A stretch of 6,109 nucleotides of DNA, taken from contig JAEUKU010000376.1 in the NCBI GenBank assembly GCA_016794075.1, forward strand, positions 1 through 6,109. The letters run 5' to 3'. The stretch is from Rhodospirillaceae bacterium. GTDB lineage: Bacteria > Pseudomonadota > Alphaproteobacteria > Dongiales > Dongiaceae. This document shows positions 1 through 6,109 of the stretch, in pieces. Below the pieces are notes generated by a model. That model searched no databases. It had not been told where the DNA came from and saw nothing but the letters and a program-made list of their open reading frames with translations. Within the stretch, counting starts at the first letter, position 1. Each line of letters begins with the position of its first letter. Position numbers and translations under genes: made by a program.

Positions 1-476
1 GCGTAGTAATCCGCCATCGAGGCGTCGCCCCACCAGCCTTCGCCCCGCTCCGCCTCGAGGAAGGCGAAGATCGCCTGCCGCGCCGCCAGCTTGAAGGCCA
101 AGTCGGTTGGCATCCCGGCGGCGAAATTTTCACTCTGGTGATGGATGAAGCCGTGGATGTTGCGGAAGCCGATGCGCAGCAGCGAGGCGAACAGGGATTG
201 CGCGAAGGGTGCCAGGTTCTCTGCCGGCACATGCACCGTGCCGTTGCCCACCGGCCCGGCCACCGCGTGGCTGGAGGCACCATAGTAGAAGGGCGGCAGG
301 ATCACGATGTCGGCCTCGCGCTCCAGCCGATCGAGCACGCGCGTCACGGCGAGCGTGTCCATGCCGACTGCCAGATGCTCGCCGTGATATTCGAGCACGC
401 CCAGCGGCAGAATGACCGGCCAGTTCTCCGCGATGGCCGTGCGGATCTGGTGCGGCAGCATGAGCTCATAGCGCAT
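1..476 (-). CDS. Creatininase-superfamily metal-dependent amidohydrolase, 5' part (C-terminus off the left edge)
   Basis: Reading leftward from ATG at 476-474 gives 158 open codons to the edge; the family is usually about 240-270 aa, so roughly 40% is missing. The start is chosen because GGAGGG (484-489 on the minus strand) lies 7 nt upstream. Residues 24-40 read PLGVLEYHGEHL...D and match the first metal-binding block of creatininase. E29, H31 and D40 keep the spacing of creatininase Glu34, His36 and Asp45. Residues 112-117 are HHQSEN, aligning with NGHYEN, so the usual metal His120 appears as Gln114 while Glu122 is kept as E116. Members hydrolyse cyclic amides or related C-N/C-C bonds using two metal ions in the cytoplasm. 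Divergence from a sugar-type ABC importer suggests it processes the imported compound. IolN (3-dehydro-scyllo-inosose hydrolase) is a family member with a similar neighbourhood, but that assignment is inference. Family call is firm; substrate is unknown. Confidence 0.85.
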   Translation of the reverse strand, partial: MRYELMLPHQIRTAIAENWPVILPLGVLEYHGEHLAVGMDTLAVTRVLDRLEREADIVILPPFYYGASSHAVAGPVGNGTVHVPAENLAPFAQSLFASLLRIGFRNIHGFIHHQSENFAAGMPTDLAFKLAARQAIFAFLEAERGEGWWGDASMADYY

Positions 477-483
477 CTGAAGA

Positions 484-494
484 CCCTCCGGAGG
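484..494 (-). promoter_or_regulatory. Shine-Dalgarno of the hydrolase gene inside a 10-bp palindrome
   Basis: On the minus strand GGAGGG (484-489) sits 7 nt before the ATG at 476, which supports that start. Positions 485-494 form the perfect palindrome CCTCCGGAGG, which overlaps this ribosome binding site. The dyad could be a protein site or could pair between transcripts, but a GC-rich 10-mer palindrome may also be chance. Confidence 0.6.
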
Positions 495-545
495 CGTTGC
501 CCGCCCCCTCGACGTTCGGAAAAGCTTGCCTTAGTCTTGCCCCCG

Positions 546-566
546 CCCTGGCGGAAAGCCAGAGGG
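546..566 (+). other. Imperfect stem-loop upstream of the ATPase gene
   Basis: CTGGC (548-552) and GCCAG (558-562) pair around a GGAAA loop. Two more G-C pairs (546-547 with 564-565) can form past one bulged A at 563. There is no T tract, so it is not a terminator. It could be a leader structure or an operator dyad; function unknown. Confidence 0.35.
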
Positions 567-621
567 AAATGCGCCCGCGGCGGCCAAGCCCGCGGGACCG
601 AACAGGGACGGAGCACGGGGA

Positions 622-1674
<1,053 letters not shown>

Positions 1675-1718
1675 GACGGTCGCCGCAGCTGCGATGCTGC
1701 ATTGCAACCGAACACTTC

Positions 1719-1743
1719 GCGCGCCGGTCGGCCGCGCTTGATT
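1719..1743 (+). terminator. Weak terminator-like hairpin after the ATPase gene
   Basis: GCGCG (1719-1723) pairs with CGCGC (1733-1737), continuing past a bulged C (1732) with CC/GG and a GGTC loop. It lies 45 nt after the stop codon and is followed only by TTGATT, a poor T tract. It runs directly into the -35 box of the next promoter. Incomplete termination, leaving some read-through, is the most that can be inferred. Confidence 0.3.
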
Positions 1744-1770
1744 GACAACCAGAATCGCCGTTTGCATACT
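1742..1770 (+). promoter_or_regulatory. Sigma70-type promoter for the receptor-permease genes
   Basis: A perfect -35 TTGACA (1742-1747) is followed after exactly 17 bp by CATACT (1765-1770), which matches TATAAT at 4 of 6 positions. Transcription would begin near 1777, giving a leader of about 197 nt before the receptor start codon. In such a GC-rich background a consensus -35 at ideal spacing stands out. Confidence 0.65.
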
Positions 1771-1791
1771 CGGCAACGCGTCCTACAAAAA

Positions 1792-1803
1792 CACAAAGTT
1801 GTG
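1792..1803. promoter_or_regulatory. Dyad CACAA-AG-TTGTG just after the predicted transcription start
   Basis: A perfect 5-bp inverted repeat with a 2-nt centre lies about 15-27 bp downstream of the predicted start point, a position where a repressor could block initiation. It sits in an A-rich patch (ACAAAAACACAAAG) unusual for this window. The operator role is inferred from position only. Confidence 0.35.
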
Positions 1804-1858
1804 CTGCGGACGGCCGGAGACTCATGAGCTGATTGCAAGCTGTCGTGGGCCCATTGCC

Positions 1859-1876
1859 GACCTGAGGGTTCAGGTC
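1859..1876 (+). other. 7-bp hairpin or dyad in the receptor leader
   Basis: GACCTGA (1859-1865) and TCAGGTC (1870-1876) are perfectly complementary around a GGGT loop. No T tract follows, so it is not a terminator. The 3' arm holds the only SD-like AGG (1872-1874) of the small leader ORF starting at 1882, so the hairpin could mask it. It might equally be a DNA-binding dyad. Confidence 0.4.
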
Positions 1877-1881
1877 ACTCC

Positions 1882-1977
1882 ATGATAAGCCGGATTTTCC
1901 TTCGCGATCCTCACTCTCGGCCCCTCGGTACAACGTTTCATTGGCGCGGGCGCAACTGGGGAGGAAAACCGAAATGA
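1882..1977 (+). CDS. Possible 31-aa leader ORF overlapping the receptor start codon
   Basis: ATG at 1882 opens a 31-codon frame rich in arginine (about six Arg) that stops at TGA 1975-1977. The stop overlaps the receptor ATG (1974-1976) as ATGA, the arrangement seen in translationally coupled genes. A weak AGG lies 7 nt before the ATG, within a hairpin arm. No family is recognised, and an early ATA codon and mixed codon choice argue that it may be chance. Reported because of the exact stop-start overlap. Confidence 0.18.
   Translation: MISRIFLRDPHSRPLGTTFHWRGRNWGGKPK
1929..1940. promoter_or_regulatory. LacI-family-like operator candidate
   Basis: TACAACGTTTCA matches 10 of 12 positions of TGAAACGTTTCA, a palindromic pattern with central CG typical of LacI/GalR-type sugar repressors. 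It contains the perfect core AACGTT and lies 34 bp before the receptor start. No regulator gene is present in the window. It is far downstream of the predicted promoter, so repression would have to act as a roadblock or by looping. Confidence 0.3.
1958..1965 (+). promoter_or_regulatory. Strong Shine-Dalgarno for the receptor gene
   Basis: GGGGAGGA lies 8 nt before ATG 1974. It decides the start: an in-frame TTG at 1941 would put this site inside the coding region and add 11 residues ahead of the Tat signal. Confidence 0.8.
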
Positions 1978-3614
1978 AAATCGAACTCTACAACCTGCTT
2001 ACCCGCCGCTCGGTGCTGAAGGGCGGCGCTGCCGCCGCTGCGCTCGGCGTTGCGGGCACCGCCGGCCTGCTGCCGAAATCGGCGCGCGCGGATTTCCGTG
2101 CCGACCTGCTGAAGATCCCCGGCGTCGGCGTGGGATCCCCCACGGATGCCGACTGGCAGAAGGTGGGCGAGATGTGCCTCGGCGCCACCAAGCAGAACGT
2201 GACCGAAGGCGAGTTCGCCGGCGTCGAGCTCACCTTCATGGGTCTCAACAACCAGAACCTCCACAACCTGCTGTTCCGCGGCTTCCTGAAGCCGTGGGAG
2301 GCCTATACCGGCGCAAAGATCAACTGGATCGACCTGGCACAGGCCGATTACAACGGCCGCCTGCAGCAGGCGATCGCCACCGGCACCGTCGATTTCGACA
2401 TCATCGAGATGGGCGCCCCCTTCGAGGGCGACGTCTGCGGCAAGGGCCTCGCCTCCGAGATGCCCGACTGGGTCAAGACGCAGATCGAGATGGACGATTA
2501 TGTCGGCTATCTGAAGGCGCCGGTCGGCACCTGGGGCGGCAAGACCTATCGCATCTCCATCGACGGCGACTGCCACAACTTCAACTACCGCACCGACTAC
2601 TTCTCCAACGCCGAACTTGCCGAAGCCTGGAAGGCGGAAGGCAATGCCGGCGAATGGGGCGTGCCGACCACCTGGCAGCAGGTCCAGGCGGTCACCAAGT
2701 TCCTCAAGGGCAAGCAGGTCGACGGCCAGGACGCCTATGGCTATCTCGACCCGATCAAGGGCTGGGGCGGCTTCGGCTTCTACTTCCTCGGCAGCCGCGC
2801 CACAGCGTATGCCAAGCATCCGGACGATCCAGCCTGGCTGTTCGATCCCGACACGATGAAGCCGCGCATCAACAACCCGGCCTGGGTCCGCGCGATCCAG
2901 GACGTGATCGATGCCCTGCCCTACGAGCCGGCCGATCAGCTCAACGCCGATCCGGGCACTACCGGCTTCCAGCAATTCCTCGCCGGCACCGGCTCGATGC
3001 TGTCCTGGTGGGGCGACATCGGCTCCAACGCCAAGACTAACGACAGCTCGGTCATCGGCGACGTCTGCGGCTTCTCGATCCTCCCCGGCTCGGACGACGT
3101 CTACAACTCAAAGACCGGCCAGTGGGACAAGCTGGCGAGCGGCCCGAATTTCGCCCCCAACATGGCCTATATCGGCTGGGGCGTGTATGTGATGGCGCGC
3201 GTCGACAGCGATTCCAAGAAGCAGAAGGCGGCGTGGTCCGCGGCCGCGCATCTGGGCGGCAAGGACATCTCGCTGTGGACGGCGGCTTATCCGTCGGGCT
3301 TCCAGCCCTATCGCAACAGCCACTTCAACGTGTCGGAGTGGGTCGGCGCCGGCTACGACGAGGCCTTCATCAAGTCGTATCTGGATTCCGAAGCGAACTC
3401 GTACAACCATCCGAACGCCGCGATCGAGCCGCGCATCCCCGGCATCTTCCAGTATTACAGCGTCGCCGAGGATGAATTGTCGAAGATCTGGGCCGGCGGT
3501 TCGGACGCCCAGACCGGCGCCGACCGGATCGCCGCCGCCTGGGAAAAGATCACCGACGAGATCGGCCGCGACAACCAGATCAAGCTCTACAAGGCTTCTC
3601 TGGGCCTTTCCTAA
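1974..3614 (+). CDS. Tat-exported periplasmic solute-binding protein of a CUT1-type ABC importer
   Basis: 546 aa from the ATG with the strong SD. The N-terminus is a twin-arginine signal: TRRSVLK (10-16) matches S/T-R-R-x-F-L-K, followed by an Ala/Gly-rich hydrophobic stretch (17-33) and an AxA-type site SARA-DF, with cleavage predicted after residue 39. There is no lipobox. The mature part (about 507 aa) has the MalE-type (cluster D) pattern: an early segment TGAKINWIDL (about 111-120), DFDIIEMG, a central WGVPTTWQQV segment, the GSMLSWWGD region and a helical C-terminus. MalE-type receptors are usually about 390-430 aa, so this is a long member. Four Cys (68, 155, 200, 365) are present. The receptor captures substrate in the periplasm and delivers it to the permease pair. 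It has its own promoter and is followed by a strong hairpin, consistent with expression in excess over the membrane subunits. Ligand unknown; a sugar or cyclitol is the best guess from context. Confidence 0.93.
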   Translation: MKIELYNLLTRRSVLKGGAAAAALGVAGTAGLLPKSARADFRADLLKIPGVGVGSPTDADWQKVGEMCLGATKQNVTEGEFAGVELTFMGLNNQNLHNLLFRGFLKPWEAYTGAKINWIDLAQADYNGRLQQAIATGTVDFDIIEMGAPFEGDVCGKGLASEMPDWVKTQIEMDDYVGYLKAPVGTWGGKTYRISIDGDCHNFNYRTDYFSNAELAEAWKAEGNAGEWGVPTTWQQVQAVTKFLKGKQVDGQDAYGYLDPIKGWGGFGFYFLGSRATAYAKHPDDPAWLFDPDTMKPRINNPAWVRAIQDVIDALPYEPADQLNADPGTTGFQQFLAGTGSMLSWWGDIGSNAKTNDSSVIGDVCGFSILPGSDDVYNSKTGQWDKLASGPNFAPNMAYIGWGVYVMARVDSDSKKQKAAWSAAAHLGGKDISLWTAAYPSGFQPYRNSHFNVSEWVGAGYDEAFIKSYLDSEANSYNHPNAAIEPRIPGIFQYYSVAEDELSKIWAGGSDAQTGADRIAAAWEKITDEIGRDNQIKLYKASLGLS

Positions 3615-3631
3615 GGCCGCATCGGATCCCC

Positions 3632-3669
3632 GGGACTGGTGGCGCCACCCGGCGCCGCCAGTCTCTTTT
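3632..3669 (+). terminator. Strong hairpin with T tract between receptor and permease genes
   Basis: The arms 3632-3646 and 3651-3665 pair over 15 bp with two G-U pairs and no bulge, around loop ACCC, followed by TTTT (3666-3669). It begins 17 nt after the receptor stop codon. The permease genes have no other visible promoter, so this is best read as a partial terminator or mRNA-stabilising 3' end that raises receptor mRNA over permease mRNA, as is common in importer operons. The structure is certain; the degree of termination is inferred. Confidence 0.75.
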
Positions 3670-3698
3670 CCAGGCAATTCAGCTTCGAGAGATCACGC

Positions 3699-4799
3699 GT
3701 GCAGGATGTCTCGACCTCTCCAGGCAGCATAGCTCGCACGGCTCCGGACCGGGCCGTCGCCGGCACCTGGCTGATCGCCGTGGCCAGCATCCTGTTCGCC
3801 GCCCTGGTCCTCGCCCAGAGTCTCTACAAGGCGGAGGTCATCGGTTGGGGCTTCGAAACCTGGCGGCCGATCGCTCTCGCTTATGTCGGCTGGGGCGTGG
3901 CGCTGGCGCTCGGCATGGTCTGGCGGCGCGGCATCGAGGGGCACAAGTCGCTCTTCGTCCTGCCGGCAGTGCTGTTCACCGTGGCCATGGTCATCTTTCC
4001 GACCTTCTTCGGGCTCTACATCGCCTTTACCGACTGGAACCTCAGCTCGTTTGAGGGCCGGCGGTTCAGCGGCCTGAAGAACCTCTATGCGCTGTTCGCC
4101 GATCCCTATTACTGGAACGCGCTCGGCAACATGGTCTTCTACGTGCTGACCGTTTTGGTGCAATACGCCATCGCCTTCGGCCTGGCGCTCCTTCTGAATG
4201 CCGAGATCAAGGCCCGCAAGTTCTTCCGCGTCGCCTTCCTGCTGCCCTTCATGCTGAGCCCGGTGGCGGTCAGCTGGATGATCGGCAAGTCGCTGCTGGA
4301 ATATCGTTACGGCCCGGTCGCCAAGCTGGCGCGCTTCCTGGGCTGGGACAGCCCGGCCTTCTTCACCTCGCCCTGGGTCGCCAAAACAAGCATCGCGGTG
4401 ATGGATGCCTGGGTCTGGATCCCCTTCATCATGATCATGCTGCTGGCGGGGCTCCAGGCGCTGCCCAAGGAGCTGTCCGAGGCCGCCAAGGTCGACGGCG
4501 CCTCCAAGTGGCAGAGCTTCTGGCAGATCACCTTCCCGCTGATGCTCCCGGTCAGCATCACCGCCATTGTGCTGCGCATCATCTTTCAGCTGAAGCTGGC
4601 CGACATCGTGATCAACGTGACCTCGGGCGGCCCGGGTGGCGCGACCGATACGGTCTCGTCCTTCATCTTCCGCGAATACCGCGACCGCTCAAATGTCGGC
4701 TATGGCACGATGCTGGCCGAGTTCTACCTGGTCCTCATCATCATCTTCATCACGCTGCTGCTGAGCATCGCCAACCGCTGGGTGAAGAAGACGCAATGA
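3699..4799 (+). CDS. ABC importer inner-membrane permease, MalF type
   Basis: 366 aa from GTG 3699, which has a weak GAGAGA (3687-3692) 6 nt upstream. No in-frame ATG precedes the first membrane segment. An in-frame GTG at 3639 lies within the terminator hairpin and is less likely. About eight hydrophobic segments are visible, roughly at 24-43, 58-74, 84-108, 138-164, 175-197, 230-255, 280-300 and 335-358. The first two are an N-terminal extension over the six-helix core, as in MalF. The EAA loop, EAAKVDG (261-267) followed by ITFPLMLP, docks on the ATPase. It forms the translocation pore with the next gene product, whose start overlaps its stop (ATGA), implying translational coupling. Family call is firm; only the start is uncertain. 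Confidence 0.92.
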   Translation: MQDVSTSPGSIARTAPDRAVAGTWLIAVASILFAALVLAQSLYKAEVIGWGFETWRPIALAYVGWGVALALGMVWRRGIEGHKSLFVLPAVLFTVAMVIFPTFFGLYIAFTDWNLSSFEGRRFSGLKNLYALFADPYYWNALGNMVFYVLTVLVQYAIAFGLALLLNAEIKARKFFRVAFLLPFMLSPVAVSWMIGKSLLEYRYGPVAKLARFLGWDSPAFFTSPWVAKTSIAVMDAWVWIPFIMIMLLAGLQALPKELSEAAKVDGASKWQSFWQITFPLMLPVSITAIVLRIIFQLKLADIVINVTSGGPGGATDTVSSFIFREYRDRSNVGYGTMLAEFYLVLIIIFITLLLSIANRWVKKTQ

Positions 4800-5719
4800 C
4801 GGTCATGGCTCATACGCAAGCGCGGTCGCGCCACGTCACGCCGGTACGGCTCGGGCGCATCGTCGGCAAGGTAGCGATCTATGCCTTGCTGATCTTCTGG
4901 GCCTTCGTCAGCCTGTTCCCGATCTACTGGACCTTCTCGACCTCGTTCAAGAAGGCCGCCAATGTGATGAAGGGGCATTTGATCCCGTGGATCGACTACG
5001 TGCCCGACTGGCTCGGCTGGCGCTCGCTCGGCCTGTCGCCGGACACGCTGTTCAACACCTCGACCGTGCGCGACGAGTTCCTGAACCGCTTCGAGAACAG
5101 CGTCATCGCCTCGCTCAGCGCCTCGACCCTGGCGGTCGTCATCGGCGCCTGCGCCGCCTACGGACTCAGCCGCTTCGAATACAAGTTCGGCCCGATGAAG
5201 AACAAGGACATCTCGTTCTTCTTCCTGTCGCAGCTGATCCTGCCGCCGGTGGTGCTGGCGATGCCGTTCCTGGTGCTCTACAAGGAGCTGGCCTTCCTCG
5301 ACACGCGCATCGGCCTCATCCTGCTCTACACGCTGATGGTGCTGCCGATCGTGATCTGGATCATGCGCGACCAGTTCGACACCATCCCGATCGAGCTGGA
5401 GCAGGCGGCGATGGTGGACGGCTGCTCGGTCTGGGGCGCCTTCCTGCGCATCGTGCTGCCGATCGCCCTGCCGGGCATGGTCGCGGCCTTCATCCTCTCC
5501 GTGATCCTGTGCTGGAACGAATATTTCTTCGCCGCCCTGCTCACCAGCACCCACGCCAAGACCTTGCCGGTCATGGTCGCGAGCCAGACCGGCTCGCAGG
5601 GCATCAGCTGGTGGTCGATGGCCGCGCTCTCCGCCGCCGCCATCCTGCCGCTGATCGTCATCGGCATTACGCTGGAGCGCTACATCGTCAAGGGGCTGAC
5701 CGCCGGCTCGGTGAAATAG
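4796..5719 (+). CDS. ABC importer inner-membrane permease, MalG type
   Basis: 307 aa. The ATG overlaps the stop of the previous gene (ATGA at 4796-4799), and a purine-rich GGTGAAGAAG lies upstream; Met4 (4805) is an alternative start. Six hydrophobic segments are visible, near 26-48, 103-125, 140-163, 171-192, 228-250 and 275-297. The EAA loop reads EQAAMVDG (202-209) followed by IVLPIALPG and contacts the ATPase. The stretch between segments 1 and 2 (about 50-100) is longer than in typical 275-285-aa members, with a Trp/Asp-rich part (IPWIDYVPDWLGW) that would lie on the periplasmic side and may meet the large receptor; that contact is inference. It is the last gene of the importer, ending 18 bp from the stop of a convergent gene. 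Confidence 0.94.
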   Translation: MTVMAHTQARSRHVTPVRLGRIVGKVAIYALLIFWAFVSLFPIYWTFSTSFKKAANVMKGHLIPWIDYVPDWLGWRSLGLSPDTLFNTSTVRDEFLNRFENSVIASLSASTLAVVIGACAAYGLSRFEYKFGPMKNKDISFFFLSQLILPPVVLAMPFLVLYKELAFLDTRIGLILLYTLMVLPIVIWIMRDQFDTIPIELEQAAMVDGCSVWGAFLRIVLPIALPGMVAAFILSVILCWNEYFFAALLTSTHAKTLPVMVASQTGSQGISWWSMAALSAAAILPLIVIGITLERYIVKGLTAGSVK

Positions 5720-5737
5720 CCACGAGGCGCTTCGGCT

Positions 5738-6109
5738 TTACCAGGGCACGCCCATTTCCTGCAGGGCCTGCTGCGACGTGGCCAGGCCCGCGCGCGCGCC
5801 AAGCTGGTGCCAGTAGATCGCATCCTCTCGCGACGGCGGCGTGCCGACGCCGTTGCGATAGAACTGACCCAGGCCACCATAGGCGTCGACCAGCCCCAGA
5901 TCGGCGGCCTGCCGCATATAGGCGAAGGCACGGTCCGGGTCCCGCGCGACGCCCAGCGCTTTGTCGTAGAGGACCGCCAGGTTGAAGATCGCCTGCGGGA
6001 ATCCCTGGGCCGCGGACGCCTCGAACAGTTGCCGCGCTGTCTCGTAGTTTAGCGGCCGACCGCTGCCGAAGGCGTAGCAGACGCCCAGGCGATACTGGCC
6101 GACCGGATG
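5738..6109 (-). CDS. Sel1-like repeat (SLR) protein, C-terminal part (N-terminus off the right edge)
   Basis: The minus-strand frame is open from the window edge to TAA at 5740-5738, giving the last 123 residues. Three Sel1 units of about 36 aa are visible: 1-39 (YRLGVCYAFGSG...A..LFEASAAQG), 40-75 (FNLAVLYDKALGV..D...AFAYMRQAADLG) and 76-111 (GGLGQFYRNGVG...DAIYWHQLGARAG), then a short tail ending MGVPW. Each keeps the L-G-x-x-Y, G-x-G/V and A-A-x-x-G pattern of paired helices. SLR proteins are alpha-solenoid scaffolds for protein contacts, often exported or linked to envelope or signalling processes; no enzymatic role follows. The missing N-terminus would show whether there is a signal peptide. 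It is convergent with the importer and shows no functional link to it. Confidence 0.88.
   Translation of the reverse strand, partial: HPVGQYRLGVCYAFGSGRPLNYETARQLFEASAAQGFPQAIFNLAVLYDKALGVARDPDRAFAYMRQAADLGLVDAYGGLGQFYRNGVGTPPSREDAIYWHQLGARAGLATSQQALQEMGVPW

Larger units (their letters stand above)
477..621. promoter_or_regulatory. Divergent intergenic control region between hydrolase and ATPase genes
   Basis: The two genes start back to back with 145 bp between start codons, so both promoters must lie here unless either gene is driven from within the other. I could not find a convincing -35/-10 pair on either strand. The region is very GC-rich, with palindromes CCGCGG (575-580) and CCCGCGGG (589-596). 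For the ATPase gene, GGAG at 610-613 is 8 nt before the ATG. A shared regulator site is plausible but unproven. Confidence 0.5.

Noticed and set aside
575..596. CCGCGG and CCCGCGGG palindromes before the ATPase gene
   Set aside because: Short GC-only palindromes are frequent by chance in this composition and have no promoter elements aligned with them.
1938..2975. Long open frame antisense to the receptor gene (about 345 codons)
   Set aside because: It overlaps a confidently identified receptor gene, lacks a recognisable domain, and its Val/Gly/Asp-rich composition is the usual shadow of GC-rich codon bias.
3639..3698. Upstream GTG (3639) as the start of the first permease
   Set aside because: The codon and its leader would be buried in the stable hairpin 3632-3665 with no SD before it; GTG 3699 has a purine-rich site at good spacing.
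4508..4795. In-frame 5' extension of the second permease into the first permease gene
   Set aside because: The extension overlaps conserved coding sequence of the first permease, including its EAA loop region, and gives an Arg/His-rich non-membrane segment. The ATGA overlap at 4796 is the natural start.
5711..5743. Bidirectional terminator between the convergent stop codons
   Set aside because: GGTGAAATAGCC and GGCTTTACC can pair only with bulges, and the inner CGAG/TTCG stem is short. A-rich and T-rich flanks are suggestive, but the structure is too weak to annotate.

Overview
The window is GC-rich with tight coding and strong use of GC-ending codons. Protein style (a MalK-type ATPase, a Tat-exported solute-binding protein and two MalF/MalG-type permeases) suggests an alphaproteobacterium, probably Rhizobiales-like. 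The taxon is an inference; no rRNA or marker gene is present.

Layout. Positions 1-476 (minus) hold the 5' part of a creatininase-superfamily metal-hydrolase gene that runs off the left edge. A 145-bp divergent control region (477-621) separates it from the ATPase gene (622-1674, plus). A 299-bp non-coding stretch follows (1675-1973). It holds a weak terminator-like hairpin, a clear sigma70-type promoter (TTGACA, 17 bp, CATACT), a roughly 200-nt leader with two dyads, a LacI-like operator candidate and a possible 31-codon leader ORF, and then a strong Shine-Dalgarno. Next come the solute-binding protein gene (1974-3614), a strong hairpin with a T tract (3632-3669), the first permease gene (3699-4799) and the second (4796-5719), which overlap by ATGA. 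A convergent gene for a Sel1-repeat protein (5738-6109, minus) enters from the right edge, with only 18 bp between the two stop codons.

Together the four plus-strand genes encode a complete carbohydrate-type ABC importer (CUT1/MalFGK2-like): one ATPase with a regulatory domain, one periplasmic receptor and two inner-membrane subunits. The divergent hydrolase probably acts on the imported compound or a product of it. Creatininase-superfamily enzymes next to sugar importers include the diketo-inositol hydrolase IolN known from an inositol pathway, so a cyclitol or oxidised sugar is a reasonable working guess; the substrate cannot be read from sequence. The Sel1 protein looks unrelated to the transporter.

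The points most worth checking are the unusual second metal motif of the hydrolase (HHQSEN where NGHxEN is expected), the Tat signal on a long receptor, and the leader architecture between the ATPase and receptor genes. I found no phage, IS, CRISPR or RNA gene, and nothing that amounts to a clearly new system.
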